From: ZC4RG30 sp964455685
GTDB lineage: Bacteria > Pseudomonadota > Gammaproteobacteria > Steroidobacterales > Steroidobacteraceae
Length of the DNA: 64,000 bases
Reading direction: 5' to 3'
Assembly: GCA_964455685.1 (NCBI GenBank)
Contig: CAYVZE010000002.1
Coordinates: forward strand, 1-64,000
A model generated the notes under the pieces. That model was given only the letters and a program-made list of their open reading frames with translations. It had not been told where the DNA came from and did no database searches. Below, one piece after another: positions 45,874 through 53,673 of the stretch (position 1 is the stretch's first letter; each line of letters begins with the position of its first letter). Both the position numbers and the translations under genes were made by a program.

Positions 45874-47049
45874 ATGGGGTCCCGAAGCATCCTCGCGTTC
45901 CTGCTGCTTTGCATGGAGGCAACCGGCGCCGCTGCCCACCATGGCATCTCCAACTGGGACCTCAACCGCGACATCACCATCACCGGCACGCTGACGCGGG
46001 TCGACTTCATCAACCCGCATGCCTGGCTGCACCTGGATGTGCGCGGCGCTGGCGGCAAGGTGTCTGCATGGCAGTGCGAGATGCGCTCGGCGCATGCGCT
46101 GCGGCGCTCGGGCTGGACGAAGGAGATGTTCCGCCCGGGCAGCACCATCACCGTGACCGGATCGCCCGAGCGCAAGAAGCCCAACCAGTGCTATCTCGCC
46201 ACCATCCAGTTCGACGACGGCAGCAGCATGGACCGTTATGGCCAGCGTCATGAGGCCAATGCCACCGCGCCTGCTGCCACGGCAAGGCGGGTGTCGCGCA
46301 CGCCCGAGGGCCGCCCGGACCTGGCGGGCGACTGGGCCGCCGAACAGCGCGTGATGTCCGACCCGCGTGGCCAGCTGGGCACGCTTGTGCCGCTCAGCCA
46401 GGCGCGATCCATGCGTCCCGGCGAGCTGCCGCCGGGCCAGGCGCCGTTCCCCGGTGCGCGCGGCTCGGCGGCGGCGAACGCCGATGACCCCATTCGTGCT
46501 GCATGGGACCGGCCCATTCCCGTGCGGCCGACGGCGAAAGGGCGCCAGGCGCTGGACCGGTTCGATCCGGCCAGCACCGACAATCCGCGCCTGCGCTGCG
46601 AGCCGACTTCCATCATCTTCGACTGGACCTTCGACTCGGTGCCCAACCGCATCGAGCAGACGCCCGCGCGCATCACCCTGCGCTACGGCCACATGGACAT
46701 GGCGCGGGTCATCCACCTGGATCGCAATGCGCCGCTGCCTGGCGCGCGTCCCTCGCGCGCCGGCCACTCGGTCGGCCGCTGGGAAGGCGATGTGCTGGTG
46801 GTGGAGACCACCGGCTTCCTGCCCGGCGTGCTCAACGCCGACTCGCGCATCCTGCACGGCGGCGGCCTGCGCATCGTGGAGCGTTTCGAGCTCGATGCAT
46901 CCGGCACGGTCCTCACCCGCAGCTACGTGGCCGAGGACCCCGAGTACTTCGAAGGAAGCTGGAGCGGCCGGGACGTGGTGTATCCGTCCGATGTGCCCTA
47001 CGAGCCTTACCAGTGCGTTGATCCCGGCGGAGCGCCCGCCGGCCGGTGA
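45874..47049 (+). CDS. fused DUF6152-like and W-E-G-D-domain secreted protein
   Basis: A 391-residue exported protein. After the signal (ending GAAAH) comes a DUF6152-like domain (about 20-125; AHHGISNWDLNRDITITGTLTRVDF, PHAWLHLDV), then a linker and the W-E-G-D domain (about 270-385; GRWEGDVLVVETTGFLPG, SYVAEDPEYFEG). In the 19637-22440 region these two modules are separate neighbouring genes. The ATG at 45874 has GAGGCGA upstream; the frame is open from 45811. The FAD oxidase gene starts 25 bases on. Unknown function. Confidence 0.83.
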   Translation: MGSRSILAFLLLCMEATGAAAHHGISNWDLNRDITITGTLTRVDFINPHAWLHLDVRGAGGKVSAWQCEMRSAHALRRSGWTKEMFRPGSTITVTGSPERKKPNQCYLATIQFDDGSSMDRYGQRHEANATAPAATARRVSRTPEGRPDLAGDWAAEQRVMSDPRGQLGTLVPLSQARSMRPGELPPGQAPFPGARGSAAANADDPIRAAWDRPIPVRPTAKGRQALDRFDPASTDNPRLRCEPTSIIFDWTFDSVPNRIEQTPARITLRYGHMDMARVIHLDRNAPLPGARPSRAGHSVGRWEGDVLVVETTGFLPGVLNADSRILHGGGLRIVERFELDASGTVLTRSYVAEDPEYFEGSWSGRDVVYPSDVPYEPYQCVDPGGAPAGR

Positions 47050-47073
47050 AGAGGGCAAGCCAGGGAGGCGAAG

Positions 47074-48562
47074 ATGGACAGGAGGAAGTTCTTTGGCGCC
47101 GCGGCCGGTGTGGCAGGGGCGTGCCTGCTGCCGCGCCGCGTTGCCTGGGGGGCAGCGCCGGCGGACCTGCCGGCCATCGGCCTGGACGGCAGGGAAGTGG
47201 TGCTGCGCGGGCGCGACGTGGCCGATTTCCGGGCTGCGCTGCGTGGCCAGGTGCTGGCCGCGGGCGATGGTGGCTACGATGCGGCCCGCCGCATCTGGAA
47301 CGGCATCTTCGACCAGCACCCGGCGCTGATCGCGCGCTGCGCCGACGCTGGCGACGTGGCGCGGGCCGTGGACTTTGCGCGCACCCACGGGCTGCTGCTG
47401 GCCGTGCGCGGCGGCGGCCACAGCCTCTCCGGGCAATCGGTGTGCGAGGACGGGCTGATGCTGGACCTGTCGGCCATGCGCGCTGTGCTCGTCGATGCCG
47501 CGAAGCGCGTGGCCCGTGGAAGGCGGGGCGCTGCTCGGCGAGCTCGACCGTGCGACGCAGCAGCACGGGCTGGCCACGCCCGCCGGGCGCATCTCGCATA
47601 CCGGTGTGGCCGGACTCACGCTCGGCGGCGGTTTCGGCCGGCTGACACGGCGCTTCGGGCTGGCCTGCGACAACCTGCTGGCCGCCGAGGTGGTAACGGC
47701 CGATGGTTCGCTGGTGCTCGCCGGTGAATCCGGCAACCCGGAGCTGCTGTGGGGCCTGCAGGGCGGTGGCGGCAACTTCGGCGTGGTGACGAGGTTCCAG
47801 TTCCGGTTGCACCCCGTCGAGCCGGGGATGTACGGCGGCGCCATTGCTTGGCCGCTGCGCGAGGCGCGTCGCGTGCTGGGCTTCTACGCCGGGTTCCTCG
47901 AGGAGGTGCCTGACGAGCTGTTCATCGATGCGATGCTGGCCAGCCTGCCGGAGGCCGGACCCGTGGTGCTGTTCTCGGTGTGCTGCACGTGCCCGCCGTC
48001 CCGGGCCGAGGACTTGCTCAAGCCGCTGCGCCAGCAGGGCAAGCCGCTGCTGGATGCGCTGGGTCCTGCCACCTACGTGGCACTGCAGTCCGCGAACGAT
48101 GCGGACTCGGCCCCGGGGCGCGGCAACTATGAGCGCTCCGGGTTTCTCACGAGCATCTCGCCGGCACTGCTCGATGCGGCCGTGGCCGCGATGCAGGCAC
48201 CGCGTCCCCCGGGGGCGCGCATGATCTTCTCAGGCGAGTGTGGTGGCGCCTTCTCACGGGTGCCTGCCGGCGCCACGGCGTTCTACAACCGCGACGCGCG
48301 CTCCACCATCATCGTACAGGCACAGTGGCCTGATCCGCGCGATACGGCTGCCGCTGACGCCCACCTGCAGTGGGCGCGTTCAACCTGGGAGAGCATCGCG
48401 CCGCACACCAGGGGCTTCTACGTCAACACCGTGGCGGCCGACGATCCCGCGCAGCGGATCCGCGCGACCTATGGCGACAACCATCCTCGACTGGTGGCAC
48501 TGAAGAGGCGCTACGATCCCGGCAACCTGTTCAGGCGCAATGCCAACATTCCGCCCGTGTAG
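47074..48562 (+). pseudogene. FAD-linked oxidase (BBE family) with a frameshift near 47517
   Basis: It would be a 496-residue Tat-exported (RRKFFGAAAG) berberine-bridge-type flavoprotein. Frame 1 (47074 to about 47517) holds FAD-binding VRGGGHSLSG with His116, the usual covalent flavin site. The second frame holds the rest (VEGGALLGELDR, GVAGLTLGGGFGRLTRRFG, and a C-terminal BBE segment RRYDPGNLFRRNANIPP). At 47517 the sequence cgtggaagg reads as cgt(gt)ggaagg with two bases missing; restoring them joins the frames. It could be a sequencing error or a true inactivation. Such enzymes oxidise alcohols, sugars or alkaloid-like amines. Confidence 0.82.
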
Positions 48563-48577
48563 GCGCGCCCTCGCGGC

Positions 48578-49183
48578 TCATCGCCGGGTCGTGCGCAGTT
48601 GCGGCCAGTGCAGCTCAAACCAGAACCCTGCGATCAGCGACTTTGCGTCATCGATGACGCCGTCGCGCACGCGGCGGATGTATTCCCCGGCCGGCAGCAC
48701 CACGGCCTTCACGTCCTCGGCGGCATCGGCGCCATGGATGGTGCCATCCACGCCGGAGGAATCGACCAGGCCGAACACCAGCACGGTCTTCTCGCTGGTG
48801 CCGCCGGAGCTCACGTACACGCCGCGGTGGATCAGGCGCGGCTCGCGCAGCTCCAGGCCGGTCTCCTCGCGCACTTCGCGTGCGGCGGCGTCGAGCGGGG
48901 GTTCGTCCGCGGCAAGCCCGCCGGCAATGAGCTGGTCACGGAAGGGAAAGTCGCCGGCGACCAGGGCTCCGGGCCGGAACTCATTGCCCAGCACGACCGC
49001 GTCGCGCACGGGATCGTAGGGGAGCACGCCCACCGAATGGCCACGCTCCATCAGCTCCCAGTCGAAGGCGTGCAGGCTGCCGTCGTGCTTCTCGGCCTGG
49101 AAGCGGTAGCGATGGAGCTTCAGGAATCCGTCGTACAGCGTGGTCCTGGACTGGATGCGTGCAATTCGCCGGCGCTCGTCCAT
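48578..49183 (-). CDS. Nudix hydrolase (ADP-ribose pyrophosphatase-like)
   Basis: 201 residues. The Nudix box is perfect (G-x5-E-x7-REVREETGLEL, about residues 95-117), binding Mg2+ to cleave nucleoside diphosphate-X substrates. The N-terminal strand order and RGHSVGVLPYDPVRDAVVLGNEFRPG resemble NudF/ADP-ribose pyrophosphatase. The ATG at 49183 was chosen because it matches the MDERRRIARI start. The start codon lies inside the left arm of a 24-bp inverted repeat, so translation could be controlled by RNA folding. Confidence 0.9.
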   Translation of the reverse strand: MDERRRIARIQSRTTLYDGFLKLHRYRFQAEKHDGSLHAFDWELMERGHSVGVLPYDPVRDAVVLGNEFRPGALVAGDFPFRDQLIAGGLAADEPPLDAAAREVREETGLELREPRLIHRGVYVSSGGTSEKTVLVFGLVDSSGVDGTIHGADAAEDVKAVVLPAGEYIRRVRDGVIDDAKSLIAGFWFELHWPQLRTTRR

Positions 49184-49226
49184 GCCGCAAGGGTAGCACC
49201 CGTGCCGCATGGACGAGCGCCGGCGA
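49166..49226. repeat. 24-bp inverted repeat over the Nudix start codon
   Basis: Left arm 49166-49189 and right arm 49203-49226 are complementary at 23 of 24 positions, with a 13-base spacer. The left arm covers the first codons of the Nudix gene and the right arm lies between that gene and the stop of the lipoprotein gene upstream (49233). It could be a terminator for the lipoprotein gene, a translational block, or a fold-back assembly artefact. Confidence 0.85.
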
Positions 49227-49232
49227 TGCCGG

Positions 49233-50174
49233 TCACTGGATCGTCTTGGAGCGCACGTTGGAGTACGCGCTCTCCGTGCCGATGACGCTGAACGCGGTTA
49301 CCGCGAAGTAGTGGCGACCCTTGTCCAGTTCGTTGACCTCGAGCGTGCTGGTGCGGGCGTCGACCTCGACCAGCTGCTCGAAGCTCACCCCGTCAGTGGC
49401 GTAGTAGACGCGGAATCCGGCGATCTGGTCGGCGGGCAGCGGCGCGCCGTCCACGTATTGCGTGGGCGCCTGCCAGCTCAGCGTGGCCCTGCCGTTGGGC
49501 ACTGCCGGCTCCACGGTGATCGAGAAGGCCGGCAACGACGCGCGGCCACCGTTGGCGTCGACCACGCTGATCACGATGTTGGTCCACGTGCCGGCGGTGG
49601 AGGGCGTCCATTCCAGCACGCCCGTGGCCGGGCTGAACGTGGCGCCCTCGGGCTTGCGGCTGATGGTCCAGCTCAGCGCGTCGCCATCGGCGTCGGTGGC
49701 CTTGGGCGCAAACCTGTAGGCCTGGCCAACCTGCACCGTGGTGGCGGGAGTGCCGCTGATGACGGGCGGGGTGTTTGGCGGAGGCTCGGGCTGTGGCTCC
49801 GGCTGCGGTTCGGGCTGTGGCTCCGGCTGAGGCTCGGGCTGCTGTGGCTGCGGTTCTGGTGCAGGCGCCGGCGCCGGTTCCGGCGCGGGCTGCGGGGCGG
49901 GTTCGGGAGCGGGTTGCGGCTCCGGCTCCGGTTGCGGCACGGGCACGGGCACCGGGACAGGCACCGGATCAGGTGCCGGGGCGGGTGCGGGGGCGGGAAC
50001 AGGTTCCGGTGCCGGACCAGGCTCGGTCGCCGGGGGAACAGGTGTCTCGGGCGATGGAGGTTCTTCGCTCGCCGGCGCATGCGGCGCCGGCGCTTCTTCG
50101 CCGGGTCCACAGGCAGCAAGCAGCATGCCCGCTGCGATCGCGATCAATGAACTGCGCAGAACCTGAATGCCCAT
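49233..50174 (-). CDS. Pro-rich lipoprotein with Ig-like and fibronectin III-like domains
   Basis: A 313-residue lipoprotein (lipobox LLAAC, Cys22). Residues about 23-133 are a low-complexity Pro/Glu/Gln/Ala/Val linker ((PEPQ)n-type) that can span the cell wall. Then comes an Ig/cadherin-like domain (about 135-230; PPVISGTPATTVQVGQAYRFAP, DADGDALSW) and an FN3 domain (about 235-313; GRATLSWQAP, GFRVYYATDG). The ATG at 50174 has GGAG six bases upstream. It is probably a surface-binding or structural protein; no enzyme domain is present. Confidence 0.84.
   Translation of the reverse strand: MGIQVLRSSLIAIAAGMLLAACGPGEEAPAPHAPASEEPPSPETPVPPATEPGPAPEPVPAPAPAPAPDPVPVPVPVPVPQPEPEPQPAPEPAPQPAPEPAPAPAPEPQPQQPEPQPEPQPEPQPEPQPEPPPNTPPVISGTPATTVQVGQAYRFAPKATDADGDALSWTISRKPEGATFSPATGVLEWTPSTAGTWTNIVISVVDANGGRASLPAFSITVEPAVPNGRATLSWQAPTQYVDGAPLPADQIAGFRVYYATDGVSFEQLVEVDARTSTLEVNELDKGRHYFAVTAFSVIGTESAYSNVRSKTIQ
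49776..50108 (-). repeat. imperfect Pro-rich coding repeats
   Basis: Tandem short units encode PEPQP, PAPEP and PVPVP runs inside the lipoprotein gene. The DNA units are imperfect and in frame, so this is protein low complexity, not a CRISPR array. It is prone to slippage and assembly error. Confidence 0.8.
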
Positions 50175-50421
50175 GCCTTGCTCCTGGGTTGTCGCAAGGC
50201 TTCGGCCACGGGATGGATGCGGGGATGCGGGCGGACAGGTCGCGGTTCGACCGGTGTCGTTCGGCAACCCCGCTATCTCGATGTCGAAGGACACCCAGAC
50301 CGGAAGCTTTGCGTCCCCGCCTCACGACGGGTTTGCCTTTGTCGTCGCCGGTTTATAGACGTGGCGGACGGAGCGGAGAATCAGGGGAAAACTGATCGCT
50401 CGCCGATGTGATGCAATCGAC

Positions 50422-51294
50422 TCAGTCCTTGCGGGAATCCCTGAGCGGGACGCGCGGATCTGTCGCCAGACGGCGCCAGGTGTTCCAGTGCCGCAGGGCG
50501 CGGCGCATGTCGCCGGCTTCCTGGAACAGCCCGGCGAGATTGTGGTGGGCGTCGCCATGGCCGGCGTCCAGGGCGATGGCGCGGGTGTAGGCGTCGATCG
50601 CTTCCGGCGCATTGCCCAGATCTTCCAGCGCCACGCCCAGGTTGTAGAGGATGTCGGCATCGGGCTCGCGCACGGCGCGGTACAGCTCGACCGCCTCGCT
50701 GATGCGCCCGCGCAGGTGCAGCAGCCGGCCGAGATTGGCCACTGCGCCGAGGTGCGCATGCCGCGCCACGCAGGCGCGATAGGCTTCGATGGCCCCGTCC
50801 ACGTCGCTGTCCTCCAGCGCCAGCGCGGCCTCGAACTGCCGGACGCAGTCGATGCTCCAGTCCTGCGCCTCCCCTCCGGTGGCGTCCCGTGGGCGGATGC
50901 CGGCATCGACGAGCCGGATGGCGCCGTCCTCGACACGAACCTCCAGCGCAAGCAGCAGCTGTCCGGAAAGCACGTCGCGCCTGGCACCGGCCTCGTGCAC
51001 CACGATGCGGTCGCCGGCCGCGGTGACCGCCAGTCCGCGCGCCGGCATTTCGCCGGGCAACTGGGCCCGCAACGCGCGCAGCGCCGCACCCAGGCGTCGC
51101 CGCGGTACCTGCGCGGCGATGAGTTCGCGCGCCGTGCGCAGCAGCACCACATCCTGGAAGGAGAAGCGCAGCGAAGCGCGTGGGCCGCGCGCGGGCTTCA
51201 CGTAGCCCGCCCGGGCCATGGCGCGCACGGCGCGCTCCGGCATGCCGGTCAGGCGGGCGACTTCACCGGTCCCGAAGTGCTGCAACTCAGGCAC
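50422..51294 (-). CDS. MerR-type HTH protein fused to TPR repeats
   Basis: 290 residues. A MerR-like DNA-binding domain (about 1-75; FGTGEVARLTGMPERAVRAMARAGYVKPARG) is followed by a middle domain (about 80-140) and at least three TPR repeats (about 160-270; GAVANLGRLLHLRGRISEAVELY, ILYNLGVALEDLGNAPEAIDAYTRAI, GDAHHNLAGLFQEAGD). MerR proteins act by bending promoters; TPRs bind proteins, so this may sense a partner. The start is GTG at 51294. It overlaps the ku stop by eight bases, so it is likely in one operon with ku. Confidence 0.85.
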   Translation of the reverse strand: MPELQHFGTGEVARLTGMPERAVRAMARAGYVKPARGPRASLRFSFQDVVLLRTARELIAAQVPRRRLGAALRALRAQLPGEMPARGLAVTAAGDRIVVHEAGARRDVLSGQLLLALEVRVEDGAIRLVDAGIRPRDATGGEAQDWSIDCVRQFEAALALEDSDVDGAIEAYRACVARHAHLGAVANLGRLLHLRGRISEAVELYRAVREPDADILYNLGVALEDLGNAPEAIDAYTRAIALDAGHGDAHHNLAGLFQEAGDMRRALRHWNTWRRLATDPRVPLRDSRKD

Positions 51295-52213
51295 TCCGCG
51301 GTGCCGGAGCGGCGCGCTTCTTCCTGCCCGGTTCAGTTACCCGCCGCGGAGGCTTGCGGGCAGTGGCGCGGGAGCCCGGTGCATCGCCCTTGCCGCCTGC
51401 ACTGCGGGAACTGCCGCCGCCGCCGCTGCGCTTGAGACTGCGCTGCAGGATCTCCATCAGGTCCACCACGTTGCCGCCGGCAGCCACGTCGGATTCTGCC
51501 TCCGCGAAGTGGGAGATCTCCTTGCCGCTGCGCACCTTCTTCTCTATGGCGGCCTCCACGCGCGCGCGGAACTCGTCGTGGAACTGGTCGGGATCGAAGC
51601 GCTTGCCGGTGGTCTGCTCGATCAGCGCCTTCGCCAGCTTCAGCTCGCCGGCAGCCAGCTGCGGCGTTTCTCCCATCGGCAGCTCGCTCATCGTGCGCAC
51701 CTCATCCTTGAAATGCAGCTGGTGCATGGCCATGCCGCCTTCCACCGGGCGGACGATGACCACGTATTCCCTTCCGCGGGTGGCCCAGCGTCCCACCCCG
51801 CACAGGCCCGTCTGGCGCATGGCCTCGTTGAGCAACGCATAGGGCTTGGCGCCGTGCCTGGACGGGGCCAGCAGGTAGGTCCGGTCGAAGAACACCGGAT
51901 CGACAGTGTCCAGGGGTACGAACCCGGTGATGTTGACCAGTTTCGTGCCTGCCTCCTCCAGGGCCTTGATCTCCTCGGGCTTGAACATCACGTAGCGGTC
52001 CTTCTCGTACTCGTAGCCCTTGACCATCTCGCTGCGCGGCACGACTTCGCCATCGAGCGCGCACACGTACTGCTGCTTGACCCGTGCGCCGTCACTGGCA
52101 TGCAGCAGGTTGAAGGAGATGCGGTTCGACGCGACTTCGGCCGGGTACACATCCACCGGGATGTTGACGAGGCCGAAGGAGATGCTGACGGAAGCTGTTG
52201 AACGGGCGGCCAT
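51287..52213 (-). CDS. ku: Ku DNA end-binding protein
   Basis: A 308-residue bacterial Ku homologue. It binds DNA ends as a homodimeric ring for non-homologous end joining. The core beta-barrel (about 1-260) has FGLVNIPVDVYPA, YVCALDGEVVPRSEMVKGYEYEKDRYV, ITGFVPLDTVDPVFFD and ELKLAKALIEQTTGKRFDP. A basic C-terminal tail (about 265-308) is Lys/Arg/Ser-rich. The ATG at 52213 is preferred; an upstream in-frame start at 52273 is possible. LigD is not in the window. The MerR-TPR gene overlaps the 3' end. Confidence 0.95.
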   Translation of the reverse strand: MAARSTASVSISFGLVNIPVDVYPAEVASNRISFNLLHASDGARVKQQYVCALDGEVVPRSEMVKGYEYEKDRYVMFKPEEIKALEEAGTKLVNITGFVPLDTVDPVFFDRTYLLAPSRHGAKPYALLNEAMRQTGLCGVGRWATRGREYVVIVRPVEGGMAMHQLHFKDEVRTMSELPMGETPQLAAGELKLAKALIEQTTGKRFDPDQFHDEFRARVEAAIEKKVRSGKEISHFAEAESDVAAGGNVVDLMEILQRSLKRSGGGGSSRSAGGKGDAPGSRATARKPPRRVTEPGRKKRAAPAPRSA

Positions 52214-52422
52214 GGGCGTTACCTGCAGGGTATATCTCCCTCCAAGGCTCGGCCTGCCGGATGGCTGCCGCAATGGATGAAGTCCCGCACGCGCGTAGGA
52301 CGGTTTCGCTGGCCGGCGGGTTTAAGGGCGAGATGCCCAGTGGACTGCTCAACGGTGTCGCCATCCGCGAACACTTCGCCATGTCAGAATCGTCCGGCTT
52401 CAGTGCAGGCAAACCGCCGCTG

Positions 52423-52428
52423 TATACT
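52423..52428 (+). promoter_or_regulatory. candidate -10 element (TATACT) for the RND operon
   Basis: TATACT lies 59 bases before the periplasmic adaptor start in an otherwise GC-rich gap divergent from ku. No clear -35 or operator is seen. Confidence 0.4.
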
Positions 52429-52486
52429 TTCGCGCCCTCCCACGCTCCGGGCGGGCTTCCCCCCGGTTCCATCAGGTCAGCCACTC

Positions 52487-53662
52487 ATGTCAGTCCGCGT
52501 ACCCGGAACGGTCCTGCTTTTTTCCCTGTTGCTCACCGCGTGCGGCCCGCAGGCTCCGCAGGAGGGGGCGCCGCCACCCATGGAGGTCAGCGTCGCCACC
52601 GTGATCGAGCGCGAGATCAGCGAGTGGGACGAGTACACCGGCCGCCTGGAGGCGGTCGAGACGGTGGAGATCCGCCCGCAGGTCTCCGGCTACCTGCAGC
52701 AGGTCAACTTCGAGGAGGGCCGTGAGGTCAGGAAAGGCGACGTGCTGTTCGTGATCGACCCGCGCCCCTACCAGGCCGAGTTCGACCGCGCCCAGGCCGA
52801 GGCCGAGCGGGCGCGCACCGCCGCGGAGCTGGCGCAGGCCGACCTGGCCCGTGCCGAGAAGCTGGTGGCCACGCGCGCCATCTCGCAGGAGGAGTTCGAC
52901 GCCCGCCGTTCCGCGCTGGTCAGCGCCCAGGCGGCGGTCAAGGCGGCCGATGCCGCCGTGGCGGTGGCGCGGCTGAATCTTTCCTACACGCGCGTCACCT
53001 CACCCATCGATGGCCGCGTGGGTCGCGCCGAGGTCACGGTGGGCAACCTGGTGACCGGCGGCCTCAATGGCCAGGCCACCCGCCTGACCACGGTGGTGTC
53101 GCTGTCGCCCATGTACGTGTACTTCGAGGCCTCGGAGCGCGACTACCTCAAGTACATGGACCTTGCCCGCAGCGGTCAGCGCCCGCTGTCGCGCGAACAC
53201 GCCAACCCGGTGCTGCTGGCGGTGGGCAACGAGACCGAATTCCGGCACGAGGGTTACATGGACTTCGTGGACAACCGGGTCGACCAGGGCACCGGCACGC
53301 TGATGGGCCGGGCCGTGTTCCCGAACCCGGACCGCCTGCTGGTGCCGGGCATGTTCGCGCGCGTGCGGTTGCTGGGCACCAGCAAGTACACCGGCACGCT
53401 GGTCAATGACCGCGCCATCCTCACCGACCAGGACCGCCGCTACGTGCTGGTGGTGGGCGAGAACGACACGCTGGAATACCGGGCCATCGTCACGGGCCCG
53501 GTGGTGGACGGCCTGCGGGCGGTGCGCAGCGGCCTCTCGGGCGGCGAGCGCATCGTGGTCAATGGCCTGCAGAGGGTGCGGCCGGGCATGGTGGTGACGC
53601 CGCGCATGGTGCCCATGGAAGGCGAGGGAGCCGCTGCCGCGCCCGCGCCGGCCGGGGGCTGA
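52487..53662 (+). CDS. RND efflux periplasmic adaptor (MFP)
   Basis: A 391-residue lipoprotein (lipobox LLTACG) of the AcrA/MexA family. The layout is lipoyl half-motifs (about 60-100 and 165-205), a coiled-coil hairpin (QAEFDRAQAEAERARTAAEL...LVATRAISQEEFD), a beta-barrel and a membrane-proximal domain (VLVVGENDTLEYRAIVTGP). It links the pump to the outer-membrane channel. First gene of three; the transporter gene starts 11 bases on. Confidence 0.94.
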   Translation: MSVRVPGTVLLFSLLLTACGPQAPQEGAPPPMEVSVATVIEREISEWDEYTGRLEAVETVEIRPQVSGYLQQVNFEEGREVRKGDVLFVIDPRPYQAEFDRAQAEAERARTAAELAQADLARAEKLVATRAISQEEFDARRSALVSAQAAVKAADAAVAVARLNLSYTRVTSPIDGRVGRAEVTVGNLVTGGLNGQATRLTTVVSLSPMYVYFEASERDYLKYMDLARSGQRPLSREHANPVLLAVGNETEFRHEGYMDFVDNRVDQGTGTLMGRAVFPNPDRLLVPGMFARVRLLGTSKYTGTLVNDRAILTDQDRRYVLVVGENDTLEYRAIVTGPVVDGLRAVRSGLSGGERIVVNGLQRVRPGMVVTPRMVPMEGEGAAAAPAPAGG

Positions 53663-53673
53663 CGGTCCCGCGC

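Noticed and set aside
49776..50108. Short tandem repeats considered as a CRISPR array
   Set aside because: No constant repeat/spacer structure; the units are in frame and code for Pro-rich protein.
49209..50150. Plus-strand frame beginning MDERRR, like the Nudix start
   Set aside because: It is caused by the inverted repeat; after a few codons it is an Arg/Gly-rich shadow of the lipoprotein gene.
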